Positions 1-7,211 of a stretch of 19,998 nt of DNA are shown piece after piece (position 1 is the stretch's first letter; every line of letters begins with the position of its first letter). The position numbers were made by a program, and so were the translations under genes. Source of the DNA: UBA3103 sp002365855 (GTDB taxonomy: Bacteria > Bacillota > Desulfotomaculia > Desulfotomaculales > Pelotomaculaceae); contig DAOURR010000047.1 of NCBI GenBank assembly GCA_030627625.1, forward strand, positions 1 to 19,998, written 5' to 3'. The notes beneath the pieces were generated by a model, which was given only the letters and a program-made list of their open reading frames with translations, was not told the DNA's origin and did not search any database.

Positions 1-74
1 CCTCGATAGCTCAACGGTAGAGCAACCGGCTGTTAACCGGTAGGTTGTAGGTTCGAATCCTACTCGGGGAGCCA
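1..74 (+). tRNA. tRNA-Asn (anticodon GTT), first base outside the window
   Basis: A complete cloverleaf can be drawn. The anticodon stem is ACCGG/CCGGT around a seven-base loop with anticodon GTT at 32-34. The T arm is GTAGG-TTCGAAT-CCTAC. The acceptor 3' strand TCGGGGA is followed by discriminator G and an encoded CCA at 72-74. The acceptor 5' strand needs one more T before base 1, so the window begins at the second base of the tRNA. It is followed at once by a terminator, so it ends a transcript that starts outside the window. Confidence 0.96.
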
Positions 75-85
75 TTTTTTTTAAA

Positions 86-114
86 GAACCGCCCTTGGAT
101 GAAGGCGGTTTTGT
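86..114 (+). terminator. Rho-independent terminator after tRNA-Asn
   Basis: A seven-base-pair stem AACCGCC (87-93) / GGCGGTT (104-110) with a ten-base loop runs into a short T-rich tail. It separates the tRNA transcript from the ctsR operon. Confidence 0.8.
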
Positions 115-187
115 GTTATCCCACTAGAGGATTTTTTATTTTAAAGGTTTCATAGCTTCGAGAGAGGGTAAAATATTAAAATAGCTC

Positions 188-216
188 TTGTAAAATAGAA
201 CGTTGTTGACTATAAT
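188..216 (+). promoter_or_regulatory. Sigma-A-type promoter of the ctsR operon
   Basis: A TTGTAA -35 box (188-193), a 17-base spacer and a perfect TATAAT -10 box (211-216) predict a start near 222-224, about 70 bases upstream of ctsR. The hexamer array that begins at 234 would lie just downstream of the start point, a position where a bound repressor could block transcription. A second TTGACT at 206-211 has no matching -10 box 17 bases downstream. Confidence 0.75.
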
Positions 217-233
217 TAGTTAAGGTTAGTAAA

Positions 234-276
234 AGTCAAACTCAAACTCAAACTCAAACTCAAACTCAAACTCAGA
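234..276 (+). repeat. Tandem CTCAAA hexamer array, candidate CtsR operator
   Basis: The array reads AGTCAAA (234-240), then five perfect CTCAAA units (241-270), then a variant CTCAGA (271-276). The known CtsR operator is a direct repeat of the heptad RGTCAAA, roughly RGTCAAANANRGTCAAA with a ten-base period. The first heptad here matches exactly. The following units keep the TCAAA core but have a six-base period and C in place of G. The position just after the ctsR transcription start fits autoregulation. Binding by CtsR is inference, because the spacing departs from the standard operator. Confidence 0.7.
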
Positions 277-295
277 CTGTTATGGCGGTGGTTGG

Positions 296-757
296 GTGTC
301 TAATATTTCAAATTTAATCGAACGATATTTAAAAAAACTGCTGGCTGAGAGCAACCGGGACCACGTTGAAATTCAGCGCAGCGATCTGGCGGTTCTTTTT
401 AACTGCGTTCCTTCCCATATTAATTATGTTCTGACCACCCGCTTCTCGACCAGTCACGGGTATATCGTCGAGAGCAGAAGGGGAAGCGGCGGCTATATTA
501 GAATCGTAAAAATCCCCCTGGGCCAGCAGGCTGATTTGGCCCTGGAAATCTGTAGTCTGGTTGGGGATTCCATTAATGAGGGGGACGCCGCAGGCTTAAT
601 TGAACGCCTGCTGGAGGAAGAGTTAATCTCACCGAGAGAGAGGCGTGTCATGAGGGCCGCCGTAGGGGGCGACATCCTGATGCCTGGACAGCCTGTCCGA
701 GACCAGTTAAGGGCTCTCATATTAAAGTCTATGATTGTTTCTATTTTGAGGGTGTAA
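296..757 (+). CDS. ctsR: Transcriptional repressor CtsR
   Basis: This is the class III heat-shock repressor of clpC and related protease genes. The 153-residue product has the usual family length. The N-terminal half carries the winged helix-turn-helix DNA-binding domain, with family-typical SDLAVLFNCVPSHINYVL and the glycine-rich wing RRGSGGYIRI at about residues 61-71. The wing arginines are the known targets of McsB phosphorylation. The C-terminal half is the dimerisation domain. The start is GTG at 296, chosen because MSNISNLIERYL matches the family N-terminus; the Shine-Dalgarno is weak (GGCGGTGG at 284-291). It is the first gene of ctsR-mcsA-mcsB-clpC and is probably autoregulated through the upstream hexamer array. 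Confidence 0.96.
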   Translation: MSNISNLIERYLKKLLAESNRDHVEIQRSDLAVLFNCVPSHINYVLTTRFSTSHGYIVESRRGSGGYIRIVKIPLGQQADLALEICSLVGDSINEGDAAGLIERLLEEELISPRERRVMRAAVGGDILMPGQPVRDQLRALILKSMIVSILRV

Positions 758-836
758 AAAATGCTCCCTGACGCACAAAAAGAGTTTAACCCCCTTAAGG
801 GAGCAACCTCAAGGGGGACGTTAGGAGGAATTACCA

Positions 837-1364
837 ATGCTTTGTGAGCGCTGCGGGCAAAGGCAGGCGACAGTGCATTTCACGGAAATAACCAATGAAA
901 GTAAGCAGGAAACCCACCTCTGCGAGGTTTGCGCGGGAGAAATTAAGCCTCAGGGCTTTGTCTTTGCTCCGCAGCTGAGCCTGCAAAATTTTCTGGTAAG
1001 CCTTTTAAACCAGGAGTTGGGTGGAGGCGGATACGGCATTCCGGCAGATACGGTCAGGAAATGTGAAAGCTGCGGCGTGGCCGAGGGACAATTTGTCAAG
1101 CAGGGGCTGCTGGGCTGCGGCAGTTGTTATCCGAATTTCGAGGAGAAAATACTCCCGCTCTTGAGGAGAGTGCATGGCAGCACCCGGCATACCGGAAAAG
1201 TGCCGGAGCGCACCGGCGGGCGGGCCAGGCTGGTGAAAGAATTGGATAAGATGAGAGACCAGCTTAAGGAAGCTGTAAGCCGGGAGGAATTTGAGCGGGC
1301 AGCCGTACTGCGTGACAATATTCGACAGCTGGAAAAAAGCCTTGAAGAGGGGGCTGAGTCCTGA
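837..1364 (+). CDS. mcsA: Protein-arginine kinase activator McsA (zinc fingers plus UVR domain)
   Basis: McsA activates the arginine kinase McsB and acts as an adaptor between McsB and ClpC. The 175-residue product has two zinc-binding modules. The first uses C3-x2-C6 and C29-x2-C32, the second C76-x2-C79 and C94-x2-C97. A C-terminal UVR motif (about residues 131-167, with SREEFERAAVLRDNIRQLE) is the segment expected to contact its partners. The ATG at 837 is preceded by a good Shine-Dalgarno (TTAGGAGGA, 821-829). The 79-base gap after ctsR is filled by overlapping inverted repeats. The stop overlaps the mcsB start by one base (TGATG), a sign of translational coupling. Confidence 0.96.
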   Translation: MLCERCGQRQATVHFTEITNESKQETHLCEVCAGEIKPQGFVFAPQLSLQNFLVSLLNQELGGGGYGIPADTVRKCESCGVAEGQFVKQGLLGCGSCYPNFEEKILPLLRRVHGSTRHTGKVPERTGGRARLVKELDKMRDQLKEAVSREEFERAAVLRDNIRQLEKSLEEGAES

Positions 1365-2434
1365 TGTCTTTCAAGAATACGTTAAACAGCGCTCACAGCA
1401 AATGGATGGACGCCGAGGGACCCGAGGCCGATATCGTATTGAGCAGCAGGGTGAGAGTGGCCAGGAACCTGGCCGGGATTCCGTTCCCCCACCTTCTGGA
1501 TGCGCAAAAATCTGAAGATGTCATCCACGCGGTCAGGTTGGCCCTGGTAAATAAAGAAGAACCGGAACTGCTGGGCGGCCTTGAGATTAGCGGCTTAGGA
1601 GAATTGTCCCCGCTGGACAGACAGCTGCTGGTGGATAAGCACCTGATCAGCCCGGATCTGTTGAAAAACTTCCAGTCCAAGGCGGTAGTGCTGCGAGAGG
1701 ATGAAGTTGTCAGCATTATGGTCAATGAAGAAGACCACCTGCGAATACAGTGCCTTCTTCCCGGCCTTCAGCTCAAAGAGGCCTGGGATATAATTAACAG
1801 GGTTGATGACGACCTGGAAAAAACCCTGGATTACGCGTTTTCCGAAAAGCTGGGCTATCTTACCTCCTGTCCGACTAACGTGGGAACAGGGATGCGCGCC
1901 TCAGTCATGCTCCACCTGCCTGGTTTGAAGATAACCAAGCATCTGGGCGGGGTGCTGGGCACCATAGTTAAGTTGGGTATGACGGTCAGGGGGCTTTACG
2001 GTGAAGGAACCGAAGCTGTCGGAGACCTGTTCCAGGTTTCAAACCAGATCACCCTGGGGCAGTCAGAAGAAGAGATTATCAACAACCTTGAATCGATTAC
2101 CAGGCAGATACTTACCCAGGAGCACGCTGCGCGCAATGCTCTGTACAATGACAGGCGTGAAGTTATCGAAGATCGCATCTACCGGGCTTACGGCGCCCTG
2201 AGATACGCGCGCGTACTTACGTCGGAAGAAGCAATGAGGTTGTTTTCCGACCTCAGGCTGGGCCTGGAATTGAAAATGATATCAGCAGTACCGGCCAGGG
2301 TTTTAAATGAGTTGATGGTTAAGATACGGCCGGCGTTTTTAATAAAAAGTGCCGGACGGGAACTATCAGGCTACCAGAGAGATGTTCTCAGGGCCGATCT
2401 GGTTCGGAAAGAATTTGAGGGTTTGCCATGCTGA
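1364..2434 (+). CDS. mcsB: Protein-arginine kinase McsB
   Basis: McsB belongs to the ATP:guanido phosphotransferase family. It phosphorylates arginines on CtsR and on unfolded proteins, marking the latter for ClpCP. The 356-residue length is typical. Visible motifs are the ATP-binding VLSSRVRVARNL near residues 26-37, the conserved NEEDHLR, the SCPTNVGTGMRAS loop with the guanido-kinase cysteine, and LYGEGTEAVGD followed by QVSNQITLG. The C-terminal RDxxRA motif (R339 to A344) is the phosphoarginine-binding site described for bacterial McsB. Unlike creatine or arginine kinases it lacks the large N-terminal substrate-specificity domain. ATG 1364 overlaps the mcsA stop by one base. Confidence 0.96.
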   Translation: MSFKNTLNSAHSKWMDAEGPEADIVLSSRVRVARNLAGIPFPHLLDAQKSEDVIHAVRLALVNKEEPELLGGLEISGLGELSPLDRQLLVDKHLISPDLLKNFQSKAVVLREDEVVSIMVNEEDHLRIQCLLPGLQLKEAWDIINRVDDDLEKTLDYAFSEKLGYLTSCPTNVGTGMRASVMLHLPGLKITKHLGGVLGTIVKLGMTVRGLYGEGTEAVGDLFQVSNQITLGQSEEEIINNLESITRQILTQEHAARNALYNDRREVIEDRIYRAYGALRYARVLTSEEAMRLFSDLRLGLELKMISAVPARVLNELMVKIRPAFLIKSAGRELSGYQRDVLRADLVRKEFEGLPC

Positions 2435-2533
2435 ACAGGGGCATCATTATATGCAAAACTTATAAAAAGATTTGGGGGGAGGCAGAACGGTGCCAGAGCG
2501 TGTTTCCTTCCACTATAGCGGAGGTGTAGTAAT

Positions 2534-4966
2534 ATGTTTGGAAAATTTACCGAGCGGGCACAGAAAGTACTGGTGTTTGCCCGGGAGGAAGCAAAGAGCG
2601 GCGGTTACCCCTACATTGGAACAGAGCATCTGCTGCTGGGTCTGATCAAGGAAGGGGAAAGCGTCGCGGCCAGAATTTTAAGCGCGACAGGTATAGAGGC
2701 CGGTAAGGTGCGGGAGGCCGCAAGGCAGATGGTGGAGGCTGGTAAAGGGCAGCCTGAAGCTGAACCGGTATTGACGGCAAGGGCAAAAAAAGTTTTGGAA
2801 CTATCCCTGGACGAGGCGCGAAAGATGAACAACAGTTACATCGGTCCGGAACACCTGCTTCTGGGGTTGATCAGGGAAGGCGAAGGAGTGGCGGCGCAGG
2901 TATTAAACGCTTACGGCGCCGATTACCGTAAAGTTCGCTCCATGGTCGCCCAACTGCAGGGAGCTCAGCCTCCTGCGGAAGGGCAGGCGCCAGGCCAGGT
3001 TAAGAATAGTAAAACCCAAACCCTGGATCAATTCGGTCGTGATTTAACGGTTATGGCCGGGGAAGATAAACTGGACCCGGTTGTGGGCAGGGATAAGGAA
3101 ATCGAGCGGGTCATCCAGGTATTGAGCAGGCGCACTAAGAACAACCCGGTTCTGATCGGAGAGCCCGGCGTGGGCAAAACCGCTATAGCCGAGGGGTTGG
3201 CCCAGAGGATTACCTCCGGGAATGTCCCGGAGATCCTGGCCAACAAGCGGGTGGTTACACTGGACATGGGCTCACTGGTGGCAGGCACCAAGTACCGCGG
3301 CGAGTTTGAGGAACGCCTGAAGAAAATTATTGAGGAAATCCGCCATGACGGAAATATCATCATGTTCATTGACGAACTCCATACTCTGGTGGGGGCAGGC
3401 GCTGCGGAAGGCGCCATAGACGCTGCCAATATTCTAAAACCTGCCCTGGCTAGAGGTGAGCTGCAGTGTATCGGCGCTACTACCCTGGATGAATACCGCA
3501 AGCATATTGAAAAAGATGCCGCCCTGGAGCGACGTTTCCAGCCGATCACCGTGGTTGAGCCGACTATCGATGAAACTATTCAAATTTTAAAAGGGCTAAG
3601 GGATAAATACGAGGCGCATCACCGGGTGAGAATAACAGACGAGGCGCTGGAAGCCGCAGTAAAGCTCTCAAGCCGCTATATCACGGACCGCTTTCTGCCG
3701 GATAAAGCTATTGACCTGATGGATGAATCCGGCTCCAGGGTCAGGCTGCAGGCTTATGTTTCTCCACCTGAGCTAAAAGAGCTGGAAAAGAAACTGGAAG
3801 TGTTGCAAAAAGAAAAAGAGGCGGCGGTAAACGGCCAGGAATTTGAAAAGGCTGCCGAACTAAGGGACCAGGAGCTGAAACTCAGGACAGAGCTGGACAG
3901 CTTCAGGGACTCGTGGAAACAGCGCAAGAGCGGCGCGGAACTGGTGGTGGACGAAGAGGTCATCGCGCATATCGTTTCCAGCTGGACTGGCGTTCCGGTG
4001 AAAAAACTGGCAGAGGAAGAAACAGAAAGACTTTTGAAGATGGAAGAAGTTCTGCACCAGCGCGTGGTTGGGCAGGACGAGGCAATACAGGCTGTATCCA
4101 GGGCGGTGCGCCGGGCCAGGGCCGGCTTGAAAGACCCCAGGCGTCCAATCGGCTCCTTTATCTTCCTGGGCCCTACCGGGGTTGGCAAAACCGAATTGGC
4201 CAGGGCTGTCGCCGAGGTTCTTTTCGGTAGCGAAGACGCCATGGTCAGGATAGACATGTCGGAATATATGGAGAAATTTGCGGTATCACGCATGGTGGGC
4301 GCACCCCCCGGCTACGTGGGTTATGATGAGGGCGGACAGCTCACCGAGGCGGTTCGACGTAAGCCGTACACGGTTGTACTGCTTGATGAGATTGAAAAAG
4401 CCCACCCGGATGTCTTCAATATCCTTTTGCAGGTTATGGAGGACGGCAGGCTTACGGACTCCAAGGGGCGTCTTGTGGATTTTCGGAATACTGTGCTCAT
4501 TATGACCTCCAACGTCGGACAGCAGACTATCAAAAAGGAAGCGGTCCTGGGTTTTCGCACTGGTGACCAGAAAGACGCCGGCTACGAGGCCATGAAAAAC
4601 AAGGTCACCGATGAGCTGCGGCGCACTTTCCGTCCCGAATTCCTTAACCGTATCGATGAAACTATCGTGTTTCACTCCCTTACCGCGGAACACATCAGGG
4701 AAATCGTCAGCTTGATGTTAAAAGAAGTGTCTGCTAGAATGAAGGAGAACGAAGTAGACATTGAAGTGGCGGAACCCGTAAAGGATCTGCTGGCCAAAGA
4801 AGGATTTGACGAAGCTTATGGCGCCAGGCCGCTGCGGCGGGCGATTTTGCGCCTGGTGGAGGACCGGCTTTCCGAAGAACTCCTCAAGGGCTCGTTCAAG
4901 CGGGGCGATCGGGTGCTCCTGGATCTTGACGAAACAGGAACCGGCATTAATGTCATCAGACAATGA
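2534..4966 (+). CDS. clpC: ATP-dependent Clp protease ATP-binding subunit ClpC
   Basis: ClpC is the AAA+ unfoldase that feeds substrates, including arginine-phosphorylated proteins, to ClpP. The 810-residue product has the full layout. Two Clp_N repeats occupy about residues 1-145. AAA1 has Walker A GEPGVGKT (209-216) and Walker B FIDELH (278-283). A middle domain with a UVR-like segment follows (about 420-455). AAA2 has Walker A GPTGVGKT (546-553), Walker B LLDEIEKAH around D618/E619, and the pore-loop sequence GYVGYDEGG. The ClpP-docking loop LGF lies at 672-674, so it should partner with ClpP. The middle domain separates it from ClpA. ATG 2534 follows GGAGGTG at 2520-2526. No ClpP gene lies in the window. 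Confidence 0.97.
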   Translation: MFGKFTERAQKVLVFAREEAKSGGYPYIGTEHLLLGLIKEGESVAARILSATGIEAGKVREAARQMVEAGKGQPEAEPVLTARAKKVLELSLDEARKMNNSYIGPEHLLLGLIREGEGVAAQVLNAYGADYRKVRSMVAQLQGAQPPAEGQAPGQVKNSKTQTLDQFGRDLTVMAGEDKLDPVVGRDKEIERVIQVLSRRTKNNPVLIGEPGVGKTAIAEGLAQRITSGNVPEILANKRVVTLDMGSLVAGTKYRGEFEERLKKIIEEIRHDGNIIMFIDELHTLVGAGAAEGAIDAANILKPALARGELQCIGATTLDEYRKHIEKDAALERRFQPITVVEPTIDETIQILKGLRDKYEAHHRVRITDEALEAAVKLSSRYITDRFLPDKAIDLMDESGSRVRLQAYVSPPELKELEKKLEVLQKEKEAAVNGQEFEKAAELRDQELKLRTELDSFRDSWKQRKSGAELVVDEEVIAHIVSSWTGVPVKKLAEEETERLLKMEEVLHQRVVGQDEAIQAVSRAVRRARAGLKDPRRPIGSFIFLGPTGVGKTELARAVAEVLFGSEDAMVRIDMSEYMEKFAVSRMVGAPPGYVGYDEGGQLTEAVRRKPYTVVLLDEIEKAHPDVFNILLQVMEDGRLTDSKGRLVDFRNTVLIMTSNVGQQTIKKEAVLGFRTGDQKDAGYEAMKNKVTDELRRTFRPEFLNRIDETIVFHSLTAEHIREIVSLMLKEVSARMKENEVDIEVAEPVKDLLAKEGFDEAYGARPLRRAILRLVEDRLSEELLKGSFKRGDRVLLDLDETGTGINVIRQ

Positions 4967-5032
4967 TCAGCAGATTTTCCAGGCCATGGTTTAAAGCGCA
5001 GGATGTTTCCGGATAACAATATAAGAACTGGT

Positions 5033-5038
5033 TATAAT
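5033..5038 (+). promoter_or_regulatory. Possible -10 box upstream of the 5111 gene
   Basis: A perfect TATAAT lies about 70 bases upstream of the 5111 start codon, in the 144-base gap after clpC. I see no convincing -35 box at 16-18 bases, so the promoter is tentative. No terminator is visible after clpC, and read-through from the clpC operon is also possible. Confidence 0.35.
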
Positions 5039-5110
5039 AATGTGTGCAAATACCTGATATCGTAAGCGGTTTCATCAGGCATGTTAATTCATCATGAAGG
5101 AGCTGTTGGA

Positions 5111-5548
5111 ATGAAAAACCCTTTCATGGGTGTGCCAATTATGATAATAGTTTGCGCACTGTTCATGGTGGTTTACGTCTGGGTTGTCGGAAGTGTTACC
5201 GAGTTGGAGCCAATACCGCCGCCGCTCGCTCAGACATCTGAAACAGCCTCGGACCTTACAATGCCTTCGGCAGCGGCGCCAACAGCCGTCCCGGTCCCTC
5301 CTGTTGAGCCTGCGGAAAAAGAAGGGGTAAAAACCTGGGCAGGCATATATGTCGGGCGTACTGACAACAATTTTATTGAAATAAATATGGGCGATGAGGC
5401 CAGGACGTTCCTTGCTCCTTTAGAAATCACCGGTACCCTGTTAAATAAAGGGGATGTTGTTTGCTTTGACTGTTACAAAAACAACAACGGGCAGCTTACC
5501 ATAGTCAGCATTAAAAAGCTCGTTCCGGCTCCTGTTGGGCAGCAGTAA
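5111..5548 (+). CDS. Small membrane-anchored protein of unknown function
   Basis: I do not recognise this family. The 145-residue product has one N-terminal hydrophobic segment (about residues 7-27) with little positive charge before it. A low-complexity linker rich in Pro, Ala, Ser and Thr follows (about 31-70), then a compact domain of about 65 residues (73-137). That domain looks beta-rich, with a CxxC pair (C118, C121) and the pattern GDVVCFDCYKNNNGQ. This reads as a membrane-tethered extracytoplasmic domain. The ATG at 5111 was chosen because AAGGAG (5097-5102) sits eight bases upstream. An in-frame ATG at 5081 has no such site and would add ten polar residues before the membrane segment. 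It lies alone between clpC and radA, where the B. subtilis order has no gene. Confidence 0.72.
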   Translation: MKNPFMGVPIMIIVCALFMVVYVWVVGSVTELEPIPPPLAQTSETASDLTMPSAAAPTAVPVPPVEPAEKEGVKTWAGIYVGRTDNNFIEINMGDEARTFLAPLEITGTLLNKGDVVCFDCYKNNNGQLTIVSIKKLVPAPVGQQ

Positions 5549-5599
5549 AAATCAGCCTGAACGCTACATTTTTTAGCCTTGCCATCATGCAAAACTCTC

Positions 5600-5703
5600 T
5601 GCTGCCGGGCCTGGTCCCATGTAGGCGCTGGCGACGGAACCCGGCAGGGTCTGCCTGCTGCTATTACAGGGTGCTTCCGGTTAAGCCGGGGGTGCCCTTT
5701 TTA
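5600..5703 (+). other. Structured GC-rich segment, possible small RNA or attenuator-like leader
   Basis: The 303 bases between the 5111 gene and radA hold no gene. The first half is GC-rich and foldable. CTGCCGGG (5602-5609) pairs perfectly with CCCGGCAG (5640-5647) across a 30-base loop. GCAGG (5644-5648) can instead pair with CCTGC (5654-5658), which excludes the first stem. A strong terminator hairpin follows. The layout looks like a small RNA or a termination switch, but I match it to no known riboswitch, 6S or SRP RNA. It could be the 3' region of the preceding gene. Confidence 0.4.
5669..5702 (+). terminator. Rho-independent terminator upstream of radA
   Basis: A twelve-pair stem with several G-U wobbles, formed by 5669-5680 and 5686-5697, has a five-base TTAAG loop and is followed by five T (5698-5702). 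It separates the 5111 gene and the structured segment from the radA promoter. Confidence 0.8.
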
Positions 5704-5794
5704 AATTAGCAGCTGCAAACAAACAAGGTCATACTTGTGGAAACATGTAACAGGTTTAGTAAGGTACGGGAGCCATTCATTCAGGCATTTCTTC

Positions 5795-5823
5795 TTGTAG
5801 TATGTCGGATCGGGTGTTATAAT
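5795..5823 (+). promoter_or_regulatory. Sigma-A-type promoter of radA-disA
   Basis: TTGTAG (5795-5800), a 17-base spacer and TATAAT (5818-5823) predict a start near 5830, about 20 bases before radA. The -35/-10 pair closely resembles the ctsR promoter in its boxes and spacing. Confidence 0.75.
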
Positions 5824-5851
5824 TTAGAAATAACCAAAACCTGGAGACTTT

Positions 5852-7210
5852 ATGTCGATGCGTGCAAAAACCAAATACTGCTGTCAGGAGTGCGGCCGGC
5901 AGTCAACCCGTTGGCTAGGCCGCTGCCCGGGTTGTGGCGCCTGGAACAGCCTCGTGGAAGAACCGATTGGCGCCAATGCAGTCTCTGGCGCACCTGGGTT
6001 GGGCGGCGACTCACCTCGCCCGGTAACCGAAATACCGCTGCTGCTGGAAGAGCGCTTTCCTACGGAACTGGGCGAAGTGGACCGGGTCCTGGGGGGAGGC
6101 ATCGTCCCGGGCTCCCTTGCTTTAGTGGGCGGGGACCCGGGAATCGGTAAATCCACCCTGCTGCTGCAGGTAGCCCAGCTGCTCAGCCGCAGGCTGAAAG
6201 TGCTTTATGTCTCCGGGGAAGAATCCGCCCCTCAGGTCAGGATGAGGGCAGGCCGCCTTGGCGCTCTCTCACCCAACCTTCTGCTGCTTTCAGAAACTGA
6301 TATTGACTTGGTGGAGCGGCACTTAAGAGAATTATCCCCTCCCGTGGCAGTTATTGATTCCATCCAAACCATGTATAAAGGTGAAATTGGTTCAGCCCCC
6401 GGCAGTGTGGCGCAGGTGCGCGAATGCGCTGCGCATTTGATGCGGCTGGCCAAGACAACAGGGATATCCATCTTTCTGGTGGGACACGTCACAAAAGAAG
6501 GGCTTTTGGCCGGTCCCAGGGTGTTGGAGCACATGGTGGATACGGTTCTTTACCTGGAAGGTGAACGTCATCAGTTCTTTCGCATTCTCAGGTGTGTAAA
6601 AAATAGATTTGGATCTACAAACGAAATAGGTATTTTTGAAATGCGGGACAGCGGCATGGCAGAGGTGGAAAACCCCGCCGCTATATTTTTAGCCCGGCGG
6701 CCCCAGGGCAACGTTTCAGGTTCAGCGATAGTAGCGGGATTGGAAGGGTCAAGGCCGCTCCTGCTCGAGATCCAGGCGCTTGTTTCACCGGCGGGCTACG
6801 GCATGCCCCGGCGGATGACCGCTGGGGTAGACCACAACCGGGTTGCGCTGATCGCAGCTGTTTTGGAAAAGAGGGTCGGCTTAAACCTGGGCAGTCACGA
6901 CCTGTATGTAAGCGCCGTCGGCGGTGTTAGGCTGGATGAACCGGCAGCAGACCTGGCCATTGCCTTGGCGCTGGCCTCAAGTTTTAGGGATGTTCCCGTG
7001 GCTGACGGCCTGGTCTGCGCAGGTGAGATTGGGCTTACGGGTGAACTGCGGCCTGTTACAGGTGTGGATAAGAGAATAAATGAAGCTTTTAAGCTTGGAT
7101 TCAGCCGTTTTTTGCTTTCGGGCCAGAGCACGGCACATGTTACGTGCGAAGCGGGGATACTGACTGCTGATACCCTGGATGTGGCTCTGGAGATGGCTTT
7201 GAAGGTTTGA
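5852..7210 (+). CDS. radA: DNA repair protein RadA (Sms)
   Basis: RadA is a RecA-like ATPase/helicase that promotes branch migration during recombinational repair; in B. subtilis it also modulates DisA. The 452-residue product has the expected four parts. The N-terminal zinc finger uses C11-x2-C14 and C25-x2-C28. The RecA core has Walker A GGDPGIGKST (93-102). The RadA signature KNRFG is at 250-254. A C-terminal Lon-protease-like domain follows (about 290-450). The ATG at 5852 has GGAG five bases upstream; a second in-frame ATG at 5858 is an equally acceptable start. disA follows one base after the stop, so the two genes are almost certainly co-transcribed. Confidence 0.97.
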   Translation: MSMRAKTKYCCQECGRQSTRWLGRCPGCGAWNSLVEEPIGANAVSGAPGLGGDSPRPVTEIPLLLEERFPTELGEVDRVLGGGIVPGSLALVGGDPGIGKSTLLLQVAQLLSRRLKVLYVSGEESAPQVRMRAGRLGALSPNLLLLSETDIDLVERHLRELSPPVAVIDSIQTMYKGEIGSAPGSVAQVRECAAHLMRLAKTTGISIFLVGHVTKEGLLAGPRVLEHMVDTVLYLEGERHQFFRILRCVKNRFGSTNEIGIFEMRDSGMAEVENPAAIFLARRPQGNVSGSAIVAGLEGSRPLLLEIQALVSPAGYGMPRRMTAGVDHNRVALIAAVLEKRVGLNLGSHDLYVSAVGGVRLDEPAADLAIALALASSFRDVPVADGLVCAGEIGLTGELRPVTGVDKRINEAFKLGFSRFLLSGQSTAHVTCEAGILTADTLDVALEMALKV

Positions 7211-7211
7211 G

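Noticed and set aside
234..276. Hexamer repeat read as a CRISPR array
   Set aside because: The unit is six bases with no spacers, and no cas gene lies in the window. A regulatory or slippage array fits better.
3754..4293. Open frame of 179 codons on the minus strand inside clpC
   Set aside because: It is Ser/Thr-rich, without a ribosome site or known domain, and mirrors conserved clpC codons.
5669..5702. T-box antiterminator, because GGGTGC precedes a GC-rich stem
   Set aside because: The sequence departs from the T-box core, there is no specifier region and no aminoacyl-tRNA synthetase gene downstream.
5600..5703. SRP small RNA or 6S RNA
   Set aside because: The conserved SRP apical loop (GGAAGG with AGCAG) is absent, and no long near-complementary 6S-type stem with a central bubble can be drawn.
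5737..6150. Open frame of 137 codons on the plus strand
   Set aside because: It starts before the radA promoter and runs in another frame over the radA zinc finger and Walker A region, which are clearly coding in frame 5852.
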